A DNA stretch of 64,000 bases from Asterella californica (GCA_036924285.1 JAYKYS010000001.1:7899501-7963500); one strand, 5' to 3'; positions 1-11,684 are shown, counted from the stretch's first letter. Made by a program: numbers and translations. The notes: a model not told the origin generated them from the sequence alone.

Positions 1-179
1 ATCTTGAACTCACTCTTGTAAGGATCCAACTCTATTTCACCAGGAGCATTCGTGGCCTCCACAGTGAATGATGCTTTAAACTCGGCTTTCTTCAAATCTG
101 TGCCAATGGTCGTGGAAGCTTCTTCGTATAGGATAAAAGAGGGCACCCCAAGTGCTATAGATGCGTGTTTGTAACTCAT
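1..179 (-). CDS. Start of gag-like ORF, truncated by window edge
   Basis: An ATG at 179-177 opens a frame with no stop down to position 1 (59 codons visible). The N-terminus reads MSYKHASIALGVPSF, followed by a mixed acidic and hydrophobic stretch containing VEATNAPGEIEL. It is the first long frame downstream of the leader and primer site, where gag begins in LTR retrotransposons, so I infer gag. I do not recognise a named domain in the visible part. A longer overlapping minus-strand frame at 357-76 is in another phase and is less convincing. Confidence is limited because only the first 59 residues can be seen. Confidence 0.45.
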   Translation of the reverse strand, partial: MSYKHASIALGVPSFILYEEASTTIGTDLKKAEFKASFTVEATNAPGEIELDPYKSEFK

Positions 180-419
180 CTATACTTAACTTGGGCTTCT
201 CCGTCTCTGTTCGAACTCCTAAACGTCTCTTCTTCCACCTCGTCATTCGAACTGGATTCCCCATGAAGTATCTACGAGACCTCCTTGTATGCCGAAACGT
301 ATATCTCTTAGTTGGTAAGAGATCTCTCCAAGATTTTTGTGGTCTCCAGTAGCTCAACCTCCAAGCTACTAAATCATGAAGTTTTAACAGAAACTTCCCT
401 AATCAGAAGAGATGGTGAT

Positions 420-830
420 GACTGTACAAATTTTCAGAGAACTGAAACTTGTATATTTTCACTTCCATCATGGTTGTCAACCCCCTCCACTTTGAAAAAT
501 TCTTTCTCCCTCTTCAGACCTCATCTTCTCATGATTTCTTTTGTCTTGGATAGCTTATCAGCCACTCTAAAACACTGTAAAGTTTCTCAAGAAAATAAAA
601 TTCACAGAAAATCTGACAATGACTGTAAATTTTTTTCCAGATAACAAAATTCCTCAACTCTCACGAATAGACCCCCTCAACTTTGAAAATTCATTGCTCC
701 CTCTCTAGACCACCTTTTCCTATGATTTCTTTTGTCTTAGATAGGTTATCAGCCAATCTAAAACACTGGAAAGCTTCACAGGAAAATAAAATTCACAGAA
801 AAGTTGACAGCGACTGTACAAATTTTCCAG
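420..830. repeat. ~191-bp tandem repeats in the retrotransposon leader
   Basis: A segment is repeated with a period of about 190-200 bp. The string GACTGT recurs at 420, 621 and 812, and ATGATTTCTTTTGTCTT recurs at 531 and 722. Units are clearly related but diverged. They lie in the 5' leader of the minus-strand LTR element, between the primer site and the gag start. Leader tandem repeats are known in plant LTR elements and may have promoter or packaging roles; no function is shown here. Confidence 0.75.
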
Positions 831-1130
831 AGAGCAGAATTTCTAAACTCACAAATTTATCTCCTCTAATAACTTTTCTCTCCTCTTTTCTCTACAACTC
901 TTGTTGCACACTCTTTCAACTCTCCTCAAACCCTTTCTAAGTGAACAAGATGTAAAGAATGACTTCGAACGCGTCATATATCACTACGGGATACACGAAA
1001 GGTTCTAACGTTGCTAACATCGCGTTAGCTCTCTCTCCTCTCAACGTTCTCTCCATGTGCTCTCTCATAATCTCCTTTTGTCGAATATAGAACTGAATTC
1101 TAAACAGCGTTCAACGATCCCTTCAAGTGA

Positions 1131-1149
1131 GGTCCCGGCAACGGAACCA
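1131..1149 (-). other. Primer binding site of the minus-strand LTR element
   Basis: The plus strand reads GGTCCCGGCAACGGAACCA, which looks like the 3' end of a tRNA including CCA. On the minus strand it is therefore a primer binding site, 4 nt inside the LTR boundary at 1154. It resembles the tRNA-Asp 3' end used by some plant gypsy elements but differs in the last acceptor bases, so the primer tRNA is not certain. Confidence 0.65.
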
Positions 1150-1153
1150 AAAA

Positions 1154-2066
1154 TGTAAACCCTCCGCGGTCCTATCGATCAACTACCCCCCGATCTCTCA
1201 ACCTCCACGATCGTCATCCACGAATCTGCAACATGTCGGGCCTGTCTCTCACTCAGGGGTCACCTCTGATGGCTTTGATGGAAGCACACCATGAACTTGA
1301 AGGGAAAATGCTGAGTTCACTCATTCATACACCCACAAACTTATCAACTAAAAATCTCCTTAAACACATCAACTAAAATCCTCCATTCTAACGACGTCTC
1401 TCAAGTTCTCACATGCTAAAAATATCTCACACTCTCTATATTACTCAAGTTGTCATTACGACAATGTGAAAACAAGGATGAGGAGCTCTTCTCTACTCCT
1501 CTATTTATACATTCTAGGTTTTTACTTTGGTATCCTCCGGTAACTCAGCCGTAACTACTTTTATCGAGTTTTACTAAGATATTACTTAAGGTAAAAGCAT
1601 TGATCACATGGGCTTTTTACTTTTTCACATGGGCTTATTCTTTCAAAGTCAACAACTTCTACAAGGATTCTGGAATATTCTCAAGGAATCTCGAATTTCC
1701 ACCCCCCTCTACACTAGGACCCACTAAAAAGGAAACATGTGAAATCTCTTCTTGTTTTTAATGCCCACAAAGTCCACAACTTTAATCCAACCACTAATAT
1801 CAAGTCAAAAAGGAGATAAGGGATACTTTCCACCTCCTTTCTACCTTTTAGACAAGATGACAAGATAGTAGTGCTCACTCTTTAGCAAATATCTGAATTC
1901 TGCCAAAAGTACAGCTAAGTTTAACCATAACTAACTTTTAGCTAGTCATGACTAACTTGATACCTCCTTAAAGTACTTTGGCAGCAAATAAACATTCTCA
2001 ACACTTAGTTATAACTAAATACCTTACTAATAGACAAACTTCCTATGTGTAACATAGGTCGTTACA
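1154..2066 (-). repeat. LTR (5' LTR of the minus-strand element)
   Basis: A 913-bp segment begins TGTAA and ends TTACA, a 5-bp terminal inverted repeat typical of LTRs. It is adjacent to the primer site on the left and to foreign gypsy coding sequence on the right. A TATA box on the minus strand at 1509-1501 splits it into U3 of about 560-590 nt and R/U5 of about 320 nt. The second LTR is outside the window, so the identity of the pair cannot be measured. Confidence 0.75.
1501..1509 (-). promoter_or_regulatory. TATA box in the LTR
   Basis: The minus strand reads TATAAATAG followed by a purine-rich stretch, a strong plant core promoter match. Transcription would be expected to start about 30 nt further, near 1475, and to run toward the gag ORF. 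It supports the minus orientation of the LTR. Confidence 0.6.
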
Positions 2067-2134
2067 GAGCGCAACCGAGATCGCTTGAGGGAGAAGTCGC
2101 TTCCAAGGGTGAGTGAAGAGTTTAAGGATTTTCG

Positions 2135-5100
2135 TTGAGTACCACTATAGAGCGGGATTGTGGTGGTGCGCAAGAGAAGGTACTCTCGCTTGATGGAGAT
2201 AGTGCCTTTTGTACATGGTTTATTGGATTTTCAGAGTGTGGGATTGCTGTCTATAAGAAGATAGAAGAGCTGAGAAGAAAAGAACAAAAACATTTGCGTG
2301 GTGTTGAGTTGATGTTGAAAGAGTTGGGTGAGCTAGAAGGGGATGAATGGATTTCTGGTGTTTATGAAGAGGATGGGTTGGAAGATCCCTTGCGAGAGAT
2401 CATGTCTATTGGATGGGAGGATATGGATAAGGTCGTGTAGATTCATTCAAGAGAGGTCTATTCGGTGATCGAATCATTCCGTGCACCGGAGGTTCGAGTT
2501 GAGACAAGGTACAAGACAGTGGATAGGAAAGTAAAGCCAGTTGCTGGTCCTTTGCCGGAAGACACCAACCAACAGATGGATCGAGCTTCAAAGGAGAAGA
2601 GTTTGAGAGATCCTGCAATGATAGGACACAAGTTCACGGAGAAGACTCTTGAAGAGCTCAAGATTGGATCTGATGGGTCTCTTCTATCAGAAGAGAGGAT
2701 GTGCTTCAAGGAGATGCTTTCAAGACATGGGAAAGCATTTGCTTTTGAGCCACTTGAGATTGGATGTGTAGATCCGTACGTTGTTACCTCGATGGTTATC
2801 TTCACGGTACCGCATGTGCCATGGAACCTGAGATCAATTCCAGTACTGCGGGCTCACTTGCCCAAACTAGTGGAGTTGCTGAAGGAGAAGATGCGGATGC
2901 AGATCTTGGAGCCGTCGTTTGCACCATATTCAAGCAAATGGTTTACAGTACCAAAGAAGAATGGGTCGCTGCGGTTCATCCAAGACATGCAGCCGGTGAA
3001 CGCAGTAACAATCAGAAATGCTGGGGTGGGACCGATTGTGGACGAGTTTGCAGAAGCGTTTGCAGGAAGAGCGATTTACTCAATGGGAGATCTTTACTCG
3101 GGGTATGATCAGTTTCAACTAGCGGAGGAGAGCAGAAGCTTCACGACAATGAGGACGCCTTTGGGATTGGTTAGGATGTGTACCTTACCACAGGGAGCTA
3201 CCAACTCGGTAGCACACATGATGAACGGGATGAATCGAGTTCTAAGGGACTTCATCCCCGAAAAGACGATGCCGTTCTTGGATGACATCCCCATCAAAGG
3301 ATGCGTGGAAGATGAGAAGGATGAAGCATTAGATCAGAGTGGGTGTCGGCGATACGTCATTGATCACATCGCAGATTGTGAGAAGATCTTATCTCGACTT
3401 GAGGAAGTTCATCTTACGCTGTCAGGTGCAAAGTCTACATTTGGGGTTAGAGAGGTTTTGATCGTTGGTCATTTGTGTGGATCGTTTGGTCGGAAACCAG
3501 ATCCGAACAAGGTGGATGCGATTGGAAGGATAAAGGAGGTTTGCAACTCGCTGACAGAAGTAAGACGATTTTTGGGTGCTTGTGTATTCTACCACATTTG
3601 GATTCTTCATTATGCGCATGTGGCGGATCCGTTGTATGGATTGTTACGTAAGGGTCATAAGTTCAGATGGGAGCAAGAGCATACTGATGCAGTAAGGAAG
3701 CTGAAGTCCTTACTATCATCTCCTCCAGTTCTAGGAAGGATTGATTACAAGGGTGCTAGGCCGGTGATTCTTACAGTGGATACAAGTCCAGTTGCAATTG
3801 GATGGGCAGTCGGACAGGATGATGAGGATGGAGACAGGTTTGCGGTTAGGTCCGGAGTGAAGGTGTTAAGTCCTCGACAACGTGCTTACCCGCAAGTGAA
3901 GAGAGAACTGTGGGGTATTGTTTCAGCTATGAAAACTGAGAAAGAGTATTTGATTGGAGCAGTAGTGGTGGTTGAAACTGATTGCTTGCCGTTGTTAGGA
4001 ATGATCATGAATTGTTCAACTCTTGATATTGCGATGTTACGATGGATCGCATATATCAAGTCGTTGAACCCGGAGTTTAGACATATCGCAGGGAAAGATA
4101 ATCCGATGGCGGATATGTTATCTCGAGCTCGGTATGATGGGGAGGATGAGATGGTAGAAGACATTGACGACGTGGGTACAGAGTTCTATTCGATTGCACA
4201 GACAGGAAGGGAAGATGAGTTGTTTGTTGAAGGGTTGTATGATGGTGATTTACTTGATATCGGGAGGTACCTTAGTACGATGGTTAAGCAGACAGGTTGG
4301 ACGGATGAGAGGTTTCAGAGAGTTCGAAGGAAGGCCTACAACTTCATGTTGCAGGATGGGTTTCTTTGGAAGCGACCGAAGCAGAAAGGTGGGGTACCGC
4401 TACGGGTGATTTGCAACAAGGAAGATCAGCAGAAGTTGCTCAAGGCATTCCATGAGAGTCTTTGGGCTGGACATCGAGGAATTTGGGTCACTTTTACCAA
4501 GATAAAAGAGAGGTATTGGTGGAAAAATATGTATAGGGATGTTGTATCTTTTGTGGAGTCTTGTTTGGCATGTTAGATGTATTCGAATATCCGACATCGT
4601 GACGGATTACATCCGACTTATCCGTTGGCGATCTACTTCAAGTGGGTGGTAGACTTGGTGATTATGCCGGTTGGATTATGGCAGATGAGATACTTGGTAC
4701 TTGCTAGAGAGGATCTTTCAAATCAAGTCGAGGGTAGGGCGCTTCGGACGAAGACAACTGAAGGGGTATGTAGATTTCTCTTGGAAGAGGTTGTTTGTCG
4801 GTATGGATGTGTGGGAAAGATCACTGCAGATCGGGGAGAGTTAGATGCACACGAGGCTCGTGAATTCTTTGCAAGGTGTGGGGTGAGGTTGTCACTGACA
4901 ACTGCTTACAACCCCGATGAGAATGCCAAGAGTGAACGTGGTCATCCACCCATTGTGAAGGCTTTGGTGAAGGCTTGCAACGGAAGGGTGCGCGAGTGGC
5001 CTCGACTCTTACCATTTGCGTTATGGGCAGATAGAACGACGCACAGCTCGGTGACAGGTTACATGCCGGTGGAACTCATCACAGGTCAGAAGCCTATCAT

Positions 5101-5605
5101 GTCGATTGAAGAACACGTTCTGACATGGAGTGTGTTACCTTGGGAGGACAATTTGACTAGAGAAGAGCTTCTTGCTATTCGAATTAGGCAGTTAGAGAGA
5201 AGACAAGAGGATATCCAAATTACTTTGGATAGGCTGCGAGAAGCACGGTTGAAGAACAAGGTTAGATTTGATCAGCGACATCGTTTGAGACCCAGGGAAA
5301 TCAAAGAAGGTGATTGGGTGTTAGTCTATGACAACAGTCTAGACAACCAGCATAGTGCACTCCGGAAGTTTTCCAGAAGATGGTTTGGTCCGTATGTGGT
5401 GAAGAAGGTTCATAACAACGCAACTTACGCCCTGCAAGAGTTGGATGGAACGAGCTTGAAGGTACCAGTGGCAGGTAAACGTGTCAAGATTTTCAAAAGG
5501 AGAGATGAGGAGGTCGATCTAGCAGATATCTTGACGGAGTTTCAGTTTGAGGATGAGGATTATGCAGAAGATCTTGAAGGTGAGGTTGGTTACGATGGGA
5601 AGTAG
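2135..5605 (+). pseudogene. pol: Ty3/gypsy pol polyprotein with two in-frame TAG stops
   Basis: One reading frame stays open from about 2126 to 5605 except for TAG at 2438-2440 and TAG at 4574-4576. Reverse transcriptase shows the motif-A Asp in GDLYSGYDQF, the LPQGATNS block and FLDD at about 3275-3286. RNase H shows Asp in TVDTS (3779), Glu in KRELWG and the DNPMADMLSR end. Integrase shows an HHCC finger ending CLAC just before the second stop, then core Asp (4652), Asp (4829) and Glu (4934), and a C-terminal GPY/F module with RRWFGPYVV. The second Asp and Glu are separated by 34 residues rather than the usual 35. No chromodomain is seen. Gag and protease are not present in this part. Decayed by stops and by a frame change near 2135; otherwise well preserved. 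Confidence 0.9.
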
Positions 5606-5756
5606 GACGATAAGCCGGTCCACTCCTTGGTTGGTATCTCTGGTGCATACCGGAGAATGCACAGGTTCAGAGGGGGTGGATGTCGTGTCGTGGACCGGCT
5701 CCTACCTGAAATTCAAACTTCGATGCTTGTCGTTCCAAAGACACTCATGAGAAGAC

Positions 5757-6250
5757 AAGCTAGGCCCCAGCTTACGGATTTTGGCACAATCTCAGATCTC
5801 CATTTTCATCGCATAGATGGGTAGAGCTCCTTGTCAGCTTTCCATAGGCATCTTGTCTACTTCGTTAGGGTGCCTAGTGGAGATGTTACAGGACTCGAAA
5901 TATGGAGAAAATAAGCTAGGCCCCAGCTTACGGGTTTTTGGCACCACTTCGGATCTTCGTTTTTATCGCACCAGTGTATAGAGCTCCTTGTCAGCATTCC
6001 ATAGGCACTTTGTGTACTTCGTTTGGACGCATAGTGAAGAAGTTACAAGACTCAAAAGATGGAGAAAACAAGCTAGGCCCCAGCTTACGAGCTTTTGGCG
6101 CAACTTCGGATCTTTACTTTTATCGCATAGATGGATAGAGCTCGTTGTCAGCTTTCCGTGGGCATCTTGTTTATTTCGTTTGGACATCCAGAGAAGAAGT
6201 TATGCGATTCGAAAAAAGGCAAAATCAAGCTAGGCCCCTAGTTACTTGCT
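5757..6250. repeat. 157-bp tandem repeats downstream of gypsy pol
   Basis: TAGGCCCC recurs at 5761, 5917, 6074 and 6231, giving three full units of 156-157 bp and the start of a fourth. Each unit also contains a GGATCTTC-like box, ATCGCATAGATGG and AGAGCTCCTTGTCAGC with minor changes. They lie between the pol stop at 5605 and the expected 3' LTR, so I read them as part of the gypsy 3' untranslated region. Confidence 0.85.
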
Positions 6251-6359
6251 GACTGGGTATTTAGGGCTTCAGGCGTTATATCAAAGACGCAAGGGCCTGC
6301 TTCTTATTATTGAGGGTTGAACTTCGTACGTACAGACTGTTGCAAGGGGGCTGCTTAAG

Positions 6360-7160
6360 AGACTTGCTTGTTCCTGCGACTTGTCGGTGGATGTTTTGGA
6401 GAATTGGGAAGTCCAATACACGAGCGCAAGGTGTCATCGGGTTCAGATCTGTGCAGGCTACGCACAGGTTAAGACGGTTCTGGAAGAGACGGATCGGGGG
6501 TTGTGTTCTGGGAGAAATTGAGACGCAAGAAGCAGATTTGGAGTTTTTAGTTATCTGTGAAGGAGAGTTGGACCGTTCGGACCGTTCCGGAGTCCAAACT
6601 TGCTGTCCTTGGATCCATCGGGATCAGAACAACGAGTTCTTCAGGAAATTGAAGACAATACAAAGTTTCATCGGGCGGTTTGGGAGTTGTGAGAGAAATT
6701 GGCTCGCAGGGAAGCGCTTGCGTCAGGTTTTCATCGCCTGCGACCTGAGATTGGATTGTTCTTCGCGATCGTTGAGCCAAGTTCTTCGTTCTTGGTGCCT
6801 ACGCGATCAGGGAGTCCTCATGTACGCATAGGAGAAGACTGTAAGTGAATTGGATTGTTGGTTTGGGTGTGGTGAGCGAATTTGAGCCGCAGGGAGTCGA
6901 TTTACGTCAGTTTTTTGCAACCTGCGATCAAATTTCTCGAGTGGTTTTGCAGGGGGAACTCCAAACGGCTTGTTTGGAGTCTTATTGGGTTCAGGGTAGC
7001 CAGATCTACCTACCAGCGAAGACGGGTATCAGTTTAGACGATCCGTTTGTGCGGTGTGAGCAGTTTTAAGCCGCAAGGAGGAGTTTTTGAAGGTTCGGTC
7101 ACCTGCGACCGAAAATTGGCGATATCTCGACTATCGGGAGTCGGATCTGAAGGTTTCTTG
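6360..7160. repeat. Degenerate ~182-bp tandem repeats
   Basis: The box CCTGCGA recurs near 6375, 6735, 6917 and 7100, spacings of about 360, 182 and 183 bp. Each later copy is preceded by a GTGAG..TTGAGCCGCAGGGAG-like segment. The units are strongly diverged. They follow the 157-bp array and probably belong to the same gypsy element (3' UTR or LTR). An ORF of 173 codons across part of it has no recognisable domain and I do not regard it as a gene. Confidence 0.5.
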
Positions 7161-7199
7161 AGCCAACGGAGTCAGGGAAGGAGACCCTATCAACATTTG

Positions 7200-7690
7200 A
7201 AGATCTTTTGACGAAAGGAGAAAGTTCCCAGATAGGTCTTTTTCGGTTCCTTCGCTACAGGTTTCATCCTTTTGAGTTCGTTAAGGACTTAGTTGGTTGT
7301 GTATAGCTTGTGGTAGCTAGCTTTAGCCAAGAGCTAGTGTGTGGATGTGGTTTGGACTTGAGTTTGGATCGCGTGATACTGTTGTGGCTCTGGTTGTTAA
7401 CAAAGAGAAGTTTCTCTTGCTTTGAGCTGCGCTTTGACGATTTCAGGCTAGGGTTGCGATTCAGGGGTTTGTTTTAGGGCTTCTGAAGTAGGTTACAGAC
7501 CGCTCTGGTCTGTTCCTCAGTTTTGTGTTGTTAGGAGAAAGAAACGGCAGTGCACATACATTTGGAGTGGTATATATTGCGCGTTCCTTTTCGTGGTTGT
7601 TCGTCTCTGTCTTGTCTCTGTTTGGCACACAACATCTCCACAGCCAGGAACCTCGCGTTTTCCCGGACATCCTTCACGCAATATCCGACA
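7200..7690. other. No gene seen
   Basis: The stretch contains no recognisable coding sequence. Short open frames on both strands overlap one another and show no domain. It may include the undefined 3' LTR of the gypsy element. Confidence 0.4.
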
Positions 7691-7985
7691 CGATACCGTG
7701 CTCTCAATCGTGCTCTCGACCTAATCGATCCACCGTGCACTCGACACGCCGTCCAAAATCTGAACTCGTTGCAGCCACTCAAAATTACAACTCGTCGTAG
7801 ACCGTGCTCTCAACCGTGCTCTCGACTCGTCCTCCAAAACAAAAACTCCTCCTTCCCCACCGTGCTCTCGATCGTGTTCCGACCTAATCGTTCTCGAGTC
7901 GTCCTCAAAAATCTTTACTCGCCGTCGAGCGTGGTCTCGAAGATGAAAACTCGTCCTAATCGACAATGAAAACTCACTCGTCTAA
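7690..7985. repeat. Degenerate short-motif repeat array
   Basis: The phrase CGTGCTCTCGA, or close variants, recurs at least five times in 300 bp, interleaved with CTCGTCCTCAAAA-like and CCTAATCG segments. Units are irregular (roughly 40-65 bp). Overlapping frames on both strands here are low-complexity translations of the repeat, not genes. A related phrase, ATCGACTCTCG, occurs again near 8498 and 8517. Confidence 0.55.
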
Positions 7986-10098
7986 ACCCTACCTCTCGAC
8001 TCGTCCGCCGAGCGTCATTTCGCTGTTATTATTTTTCTTTTGTCGTTTTCTCTCTCCTGCTCAAGACGGCACTTTGCCTGCATAATCATATATCAGTGTT
8101 ACACAACTGATAACTGCACTCCAAGTCCAAGTCTCTCATAAGATTAAGAACTTTACTTTTTACAACAGAATATTGTCAGTATGTAAGAACTGATAACAGA
8201 TAAGCATGTGAAGAATTTATAACAAAAATATCTTGAGATGAAATGTGCATATTTTATTTAGATTTCAAAACTGATACAGACAGAGGGACTCTTACTCATG
8301 CTACGCTACAAAGAATGTGAATTAATATATTACTGATAAGTAACTGCTATCACCTCAAAGTCACTTACCTAATTGCTGTCACCCTGTCATTTCACAAGTC
8401 ACCTCTTTCTTTCTTTTTAACTTTTTATCTTTTTTTTAACTTTTGTCATTTTACCTTTCGCGTAGTTGTAGATGTGACCCTCTAATGGTATTTAACAATC
8501 GACTCTCGACAAGCCAATCGACTCTCGCAGAGCTAAAGCAACCATTATGGTATCTAGTTTGAAGCCATGTCCGATAGACTCTACGGTTGTGGGCTTTCTT
8601 CTTAAGCACAACCTTATGAGGCAAAAAATTGTTTCTTTTCTCGCCTTTCAGGAGAAATGAACTACAACGTATTGGGCTCGAAATGAGGTCAAACAGCAGT
8701 ATACGAATAGAAAGGCTAGATTAGCCGTGAGCAGATCAAGGCTTCTAAACTAGAGAGGAAAACGGTTCGGTCGAGAGCAGAAAAGCAAAACTCGATGCAG
8801 GCAAAAGCGGCTAAAACAAAGCGAAATTAGAAAAGATTTGGATGTTCGAAAGTCTTTGCAAACACTTACCAAAGTAAGCCTGGCGCTAGGAAGTCGAAGC
8901 TTTATCGACCGCCTTGCGCAAGATTCCAAAATCATTTGCTAAAACTACAGCAACCGATCAGATTGAAAGCATTGATCTCAAGCAGACATCAGGAAAACAA
9001 ATACCGCTTCCGGCTTCAGTGCTTGTGCCAATCAGCGCTGTCGAAAGCAATCGTAGGAGTACGTACGGACGCAGAGCATCCCCCACCACCCTCCATCCAC
9101 CCTATTTCAGTTGCCACTCACTTCGAGAGCCATAAAAAATGCTCCACATACCAAAAACAGGGAGAAAAGGGAGGGGCAGGATGGGGCCTATGTCGGACAC
9201 AAGAAAGGGCCAGAGACAGGTGAATTCAGAACCTTGGCCATACCGAGAGAGTCGAAAGATCCAACGCCATACTGGGCTCCATACTCTTACCATGACTTCT
9301 CCAGGATCCGGGGCCCCTACTTTCTCACCATGCTGCTTCTGTCGATCTAGTTAACTTGATTTAGTATCCGTCCGTTTGGGACTGACTTGCGATTGGCCTG
9401 GCGACACCTGCTTCGTTCATGAGCCCTCTCCCCTCCCCTCCCCTCCTTCAGATCAGGCAACCTCTTAGTTGTGCGAGCTTCTGCACTTTTTATTAGCACA
9501 AGCCATGCACCAAGTTATCCTCTAAATGGAAGGGCAGGTTATGTTCTAAACCACAGCCTTCGTGTTGCCCTGCTATAGGTAAAAGCCTTCTGCACGCTGC
9601 TCACGAATATTGGCTGACGTGATTTCCGTATCTGGAATCTGGATCCAGAAGCCGAAATAGCGCCCAGTCACGTTCCGGCTGGGGTCGTCCAACGTACTCA
9701 GCTTATCAATATACAAGTGTTCAGCCGCGTGTCTGTTTCAGCTGAGGTTCGATAAAATGCTAAAGATGAGAATGGACCCACTTGACTCGATTCATCTAGA
9801 GCAGGCAAATTAGAAAGCTGTAACTTTGTTCCGTGTACATGATGTACATGTGTTGTTTTGTGAAAGGTCGACTGGAGTAAATCAGTGGAGAAATGAGGCG
9901 GGGTGCTACCGTAGGCGGACTCTCGCCTAGCTACTGTATGTAGCTCAGATGCACCGAAGTACCCGGAGGAGAAAAGATTCACTCGCTTGGAATTTCCGAG
10001 TTTTTGACTGTTCGCTTACTACGAGCAGCTGAAGGCAGCTTCTGAAGCGCAGACTTGTGTTTCTTTATATATGTATCTTAAATGTACTGCTGTGTCTC
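7986..10098. other. No gene seen
   Basis: I see no supported gene in this 2.1-kb stretch. Short ORFs between 8750 and 9982 overlap on both strands and have no domain. There is a CT-rich run near 9420-9450. Nothing else stands out. Confidence 0.4.
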
Positions 10099-10740
10099 CT
10101 AGGAATGTTGCAAGATCTCCAGTGTTTTCAAACTTTGGGCTTGTACTTTCCCACGCTTAGAGGATTCCAACTTCTCCAGATTCGCTGAGGAGCAAAGCTT
10201 CATGAGACGCACTAATGTGAAGTCAGAAACAGTTACCAAAACATCGTGAGGTGTCACATTCAGATACGTGGGAGGAATTTCTACCATGATCTTCACCTGT
10301 TTCGCCTTTCGAGAGATGCGAAGTACAGTGCGGAGCTGCAGGCCATCACTTGGAGTTTGTGTTTCTACTCCTCCGTGCACTGCTGGTATACTTCGCAGCA
10401 ATACCAAAACCAATCGAAGAATGCGGAAGACACTCTTGAGTCTTGGCTTGCAAGTCTTCACGAAGAGTTGCATGGATGGTAGCGCACAGTACGTGCTTAG
10501 TTCTTTGTAATGAATTCTACGCACGTGAACCATCTTGAAATTAGTGCCCCATCTTCTGGTGCCTAAATGGTCTGTTCGAGCTGGCGTGTATTTGCGCCAA
10601 CCGAATGTCGAACTTTGTGAATAACGATGAAACCCAATACAACGTGGAACGTGGCGCATCGCGCCCGTTAGATCATGTACAGAAAATTGAAGCTGGCTAG
10701 ATCTCCACATTCCGCTCGTGGTAAACTCCTGTACTGCCAT
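10099..10740 (-). CDS. Unrecognised protein, 213 aa
   Basis: An ATG at 10740-10738, with G at -3 and G at +4, opens a 213-codon frame that ends in TAG at 10101-10099. I do not recognise a family. The protein is basic, with a hydrophobic stretch rich in Leu and Val around residues 107-120 and a charged C-terminus (LEKLESSKRGKVQAQ). A frame of this length arises by chance only rarely in 64 kb of this composition but is not impossible, and no intron or paralog supports it. It could be a lineage-specific gene, an exon of a larger gene, or a chance ORF. A further minus frame at 10967-10668 overlaps it in another phase and is not supported. Confidence 0.35.
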   Translation of the reverse strand: MAVQEFTTSGMWRSSQLQFSVHDLTGAMRHVPRCIGFHRYSQSSTFGWRKYTPARTDHLGTRRWGTNFKMVHVRRIHYKELSTYCALPSMQLFVKTCKPRLKSVFRILRLVLVLLRSIPAVHGGVETQTPSDGLQLRTVLRISRKAKQVKIMVEIPPTYLNVTPHDVLVTVSDFTLVRLMKLCSSANLEKLESSKRGKVQAQSLKTLEILQHS

Positions 10741-11684
10741 AGCAAACCATTGGACATGGGTGAGGTATGTTTAAAAACTTTTCGACAATCTCGGACCGTT
10801 TCCCATTCCTTCCAGGAAAGTCCAGCAGTGTATCTCATATGAAGTGAACAAAAGCACAAATGATGGCGAATCGAAACTCCTGATGTTGTGTATAGAAGGT
10901 AAGTTCGTGCAAAGGGCGCTGGTGAATCCCGAGTAGCAATTTTCACGTCACAGTTCCATACTGACATCAGTGTCTCTCGTCTGTTCCGGCTAAGGGTTCA
11001 ACTTCTACAATTGTAAACGAAGCTCAAGAATAAAAGGTTTACGTACCTCGAGGATCCTAGCATCTTACCCTCCTCCAGCTCTGGGGTGCCATGTGGCCAA
11101 AGCATACACGATCCGCCCTCACTTCTCATCCTCTTCTCATCTTTGCACTGAACTGTCCCAAAAAGGAAGTATTTAGTGAGCTATCAGTGTGAGTCATCGG
11201 ATAACTGTGACCGGTCTGCTATTAGACATCGATAGGTGACAGTAATGGAAACACTAACAACTCTACAGCAGATGCTGCGTCGTTTTGTCGGTCTCATGTC
11301 AAGGGGCCGACAACTGACACGTTCGAGGCTGTGACTGTCTTCCTTCCTCGCTAATAGCTGCGTCACAAGAACTGACAATTGAATTTCAAGCTTTCGAGTC
11401 GTGTGCTCTTCCACAGATTGGCAGGGAGGGAAAACAAGTACGTATACTGCTAACTGCGAACGAGTGTGTGGGCGACATGCACAAGTGGACCACCCATGCT
11501 GTCACCAGAAGATGGCATAGTAGAGCGAAATCACAGTAGCACTTTGGAGAAGTGGCGCTGATCATCTCGTACACCTCGCAAGCACGAGCGCTGAAGGTCC
11601 CCTTCAAACTCTACGACAAAAGTTACAACGCACAACTCACTCCATCAGAACCAGGAAGGAAACATCTCAAAAGTCTGCGCCATA
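10741..11684. other. No gene seen upstream of the LINE
   Basis: No supported gene was found. Short ORFs on both strands overlap one another. The right edge is the LINE target site. Confidence 0.4.

Larger units (their letters stand above)
1..2066 (-). mobile_element. 5' part of a minus-strand LTR retrotransposon
   Basis: Reading the minus strand from right to left gives an LTR (2066 to 1154), a tRNA-like primer site (1149 to 1131), an untranslated leader of about 950 nt with tandem repeats, and an ATG-initiated open frame from 179 that runs off the window. This is the normal 5' order of an LTR retrotransposon. The flank at 2067 continues directly into gypsy coding sequence of the opposite strand, so this element is inserted in that gypsy element. 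The body and 3' LTR lie left of the window, so family and integrity cannot be judged. The left copy of the target duplication (expected GAGCG or similar) is out of view. Confidence 0.75.
2067..7200 (+). mobile_element. Decayed Ty3/gypsy retrotransposon (3' part)
   Basis: The element contains pol in the Ty3 order (RT, RNase H, integrase with GPY/F module) on the plus strand, followed by a long non-coding tail of tandem repeats. Its 5' part was separated by the nested LTR insertion ending at 2066. Remnant coding is visible immediately after that boundary in another frame, from 2067 to a TGA at 2136-2138. I could not place the 3' LTR; the end at about 7200 is the last point where the ~182-bp repeat is visible and is only an estimate. 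Confidence 0.7.

Noticed and set aside
7531..7969. Overlapping ORFs of 81-139 codons on both strands
   Set aside because: They are translations of the degenerate CGTGCTCTCGA repeat.
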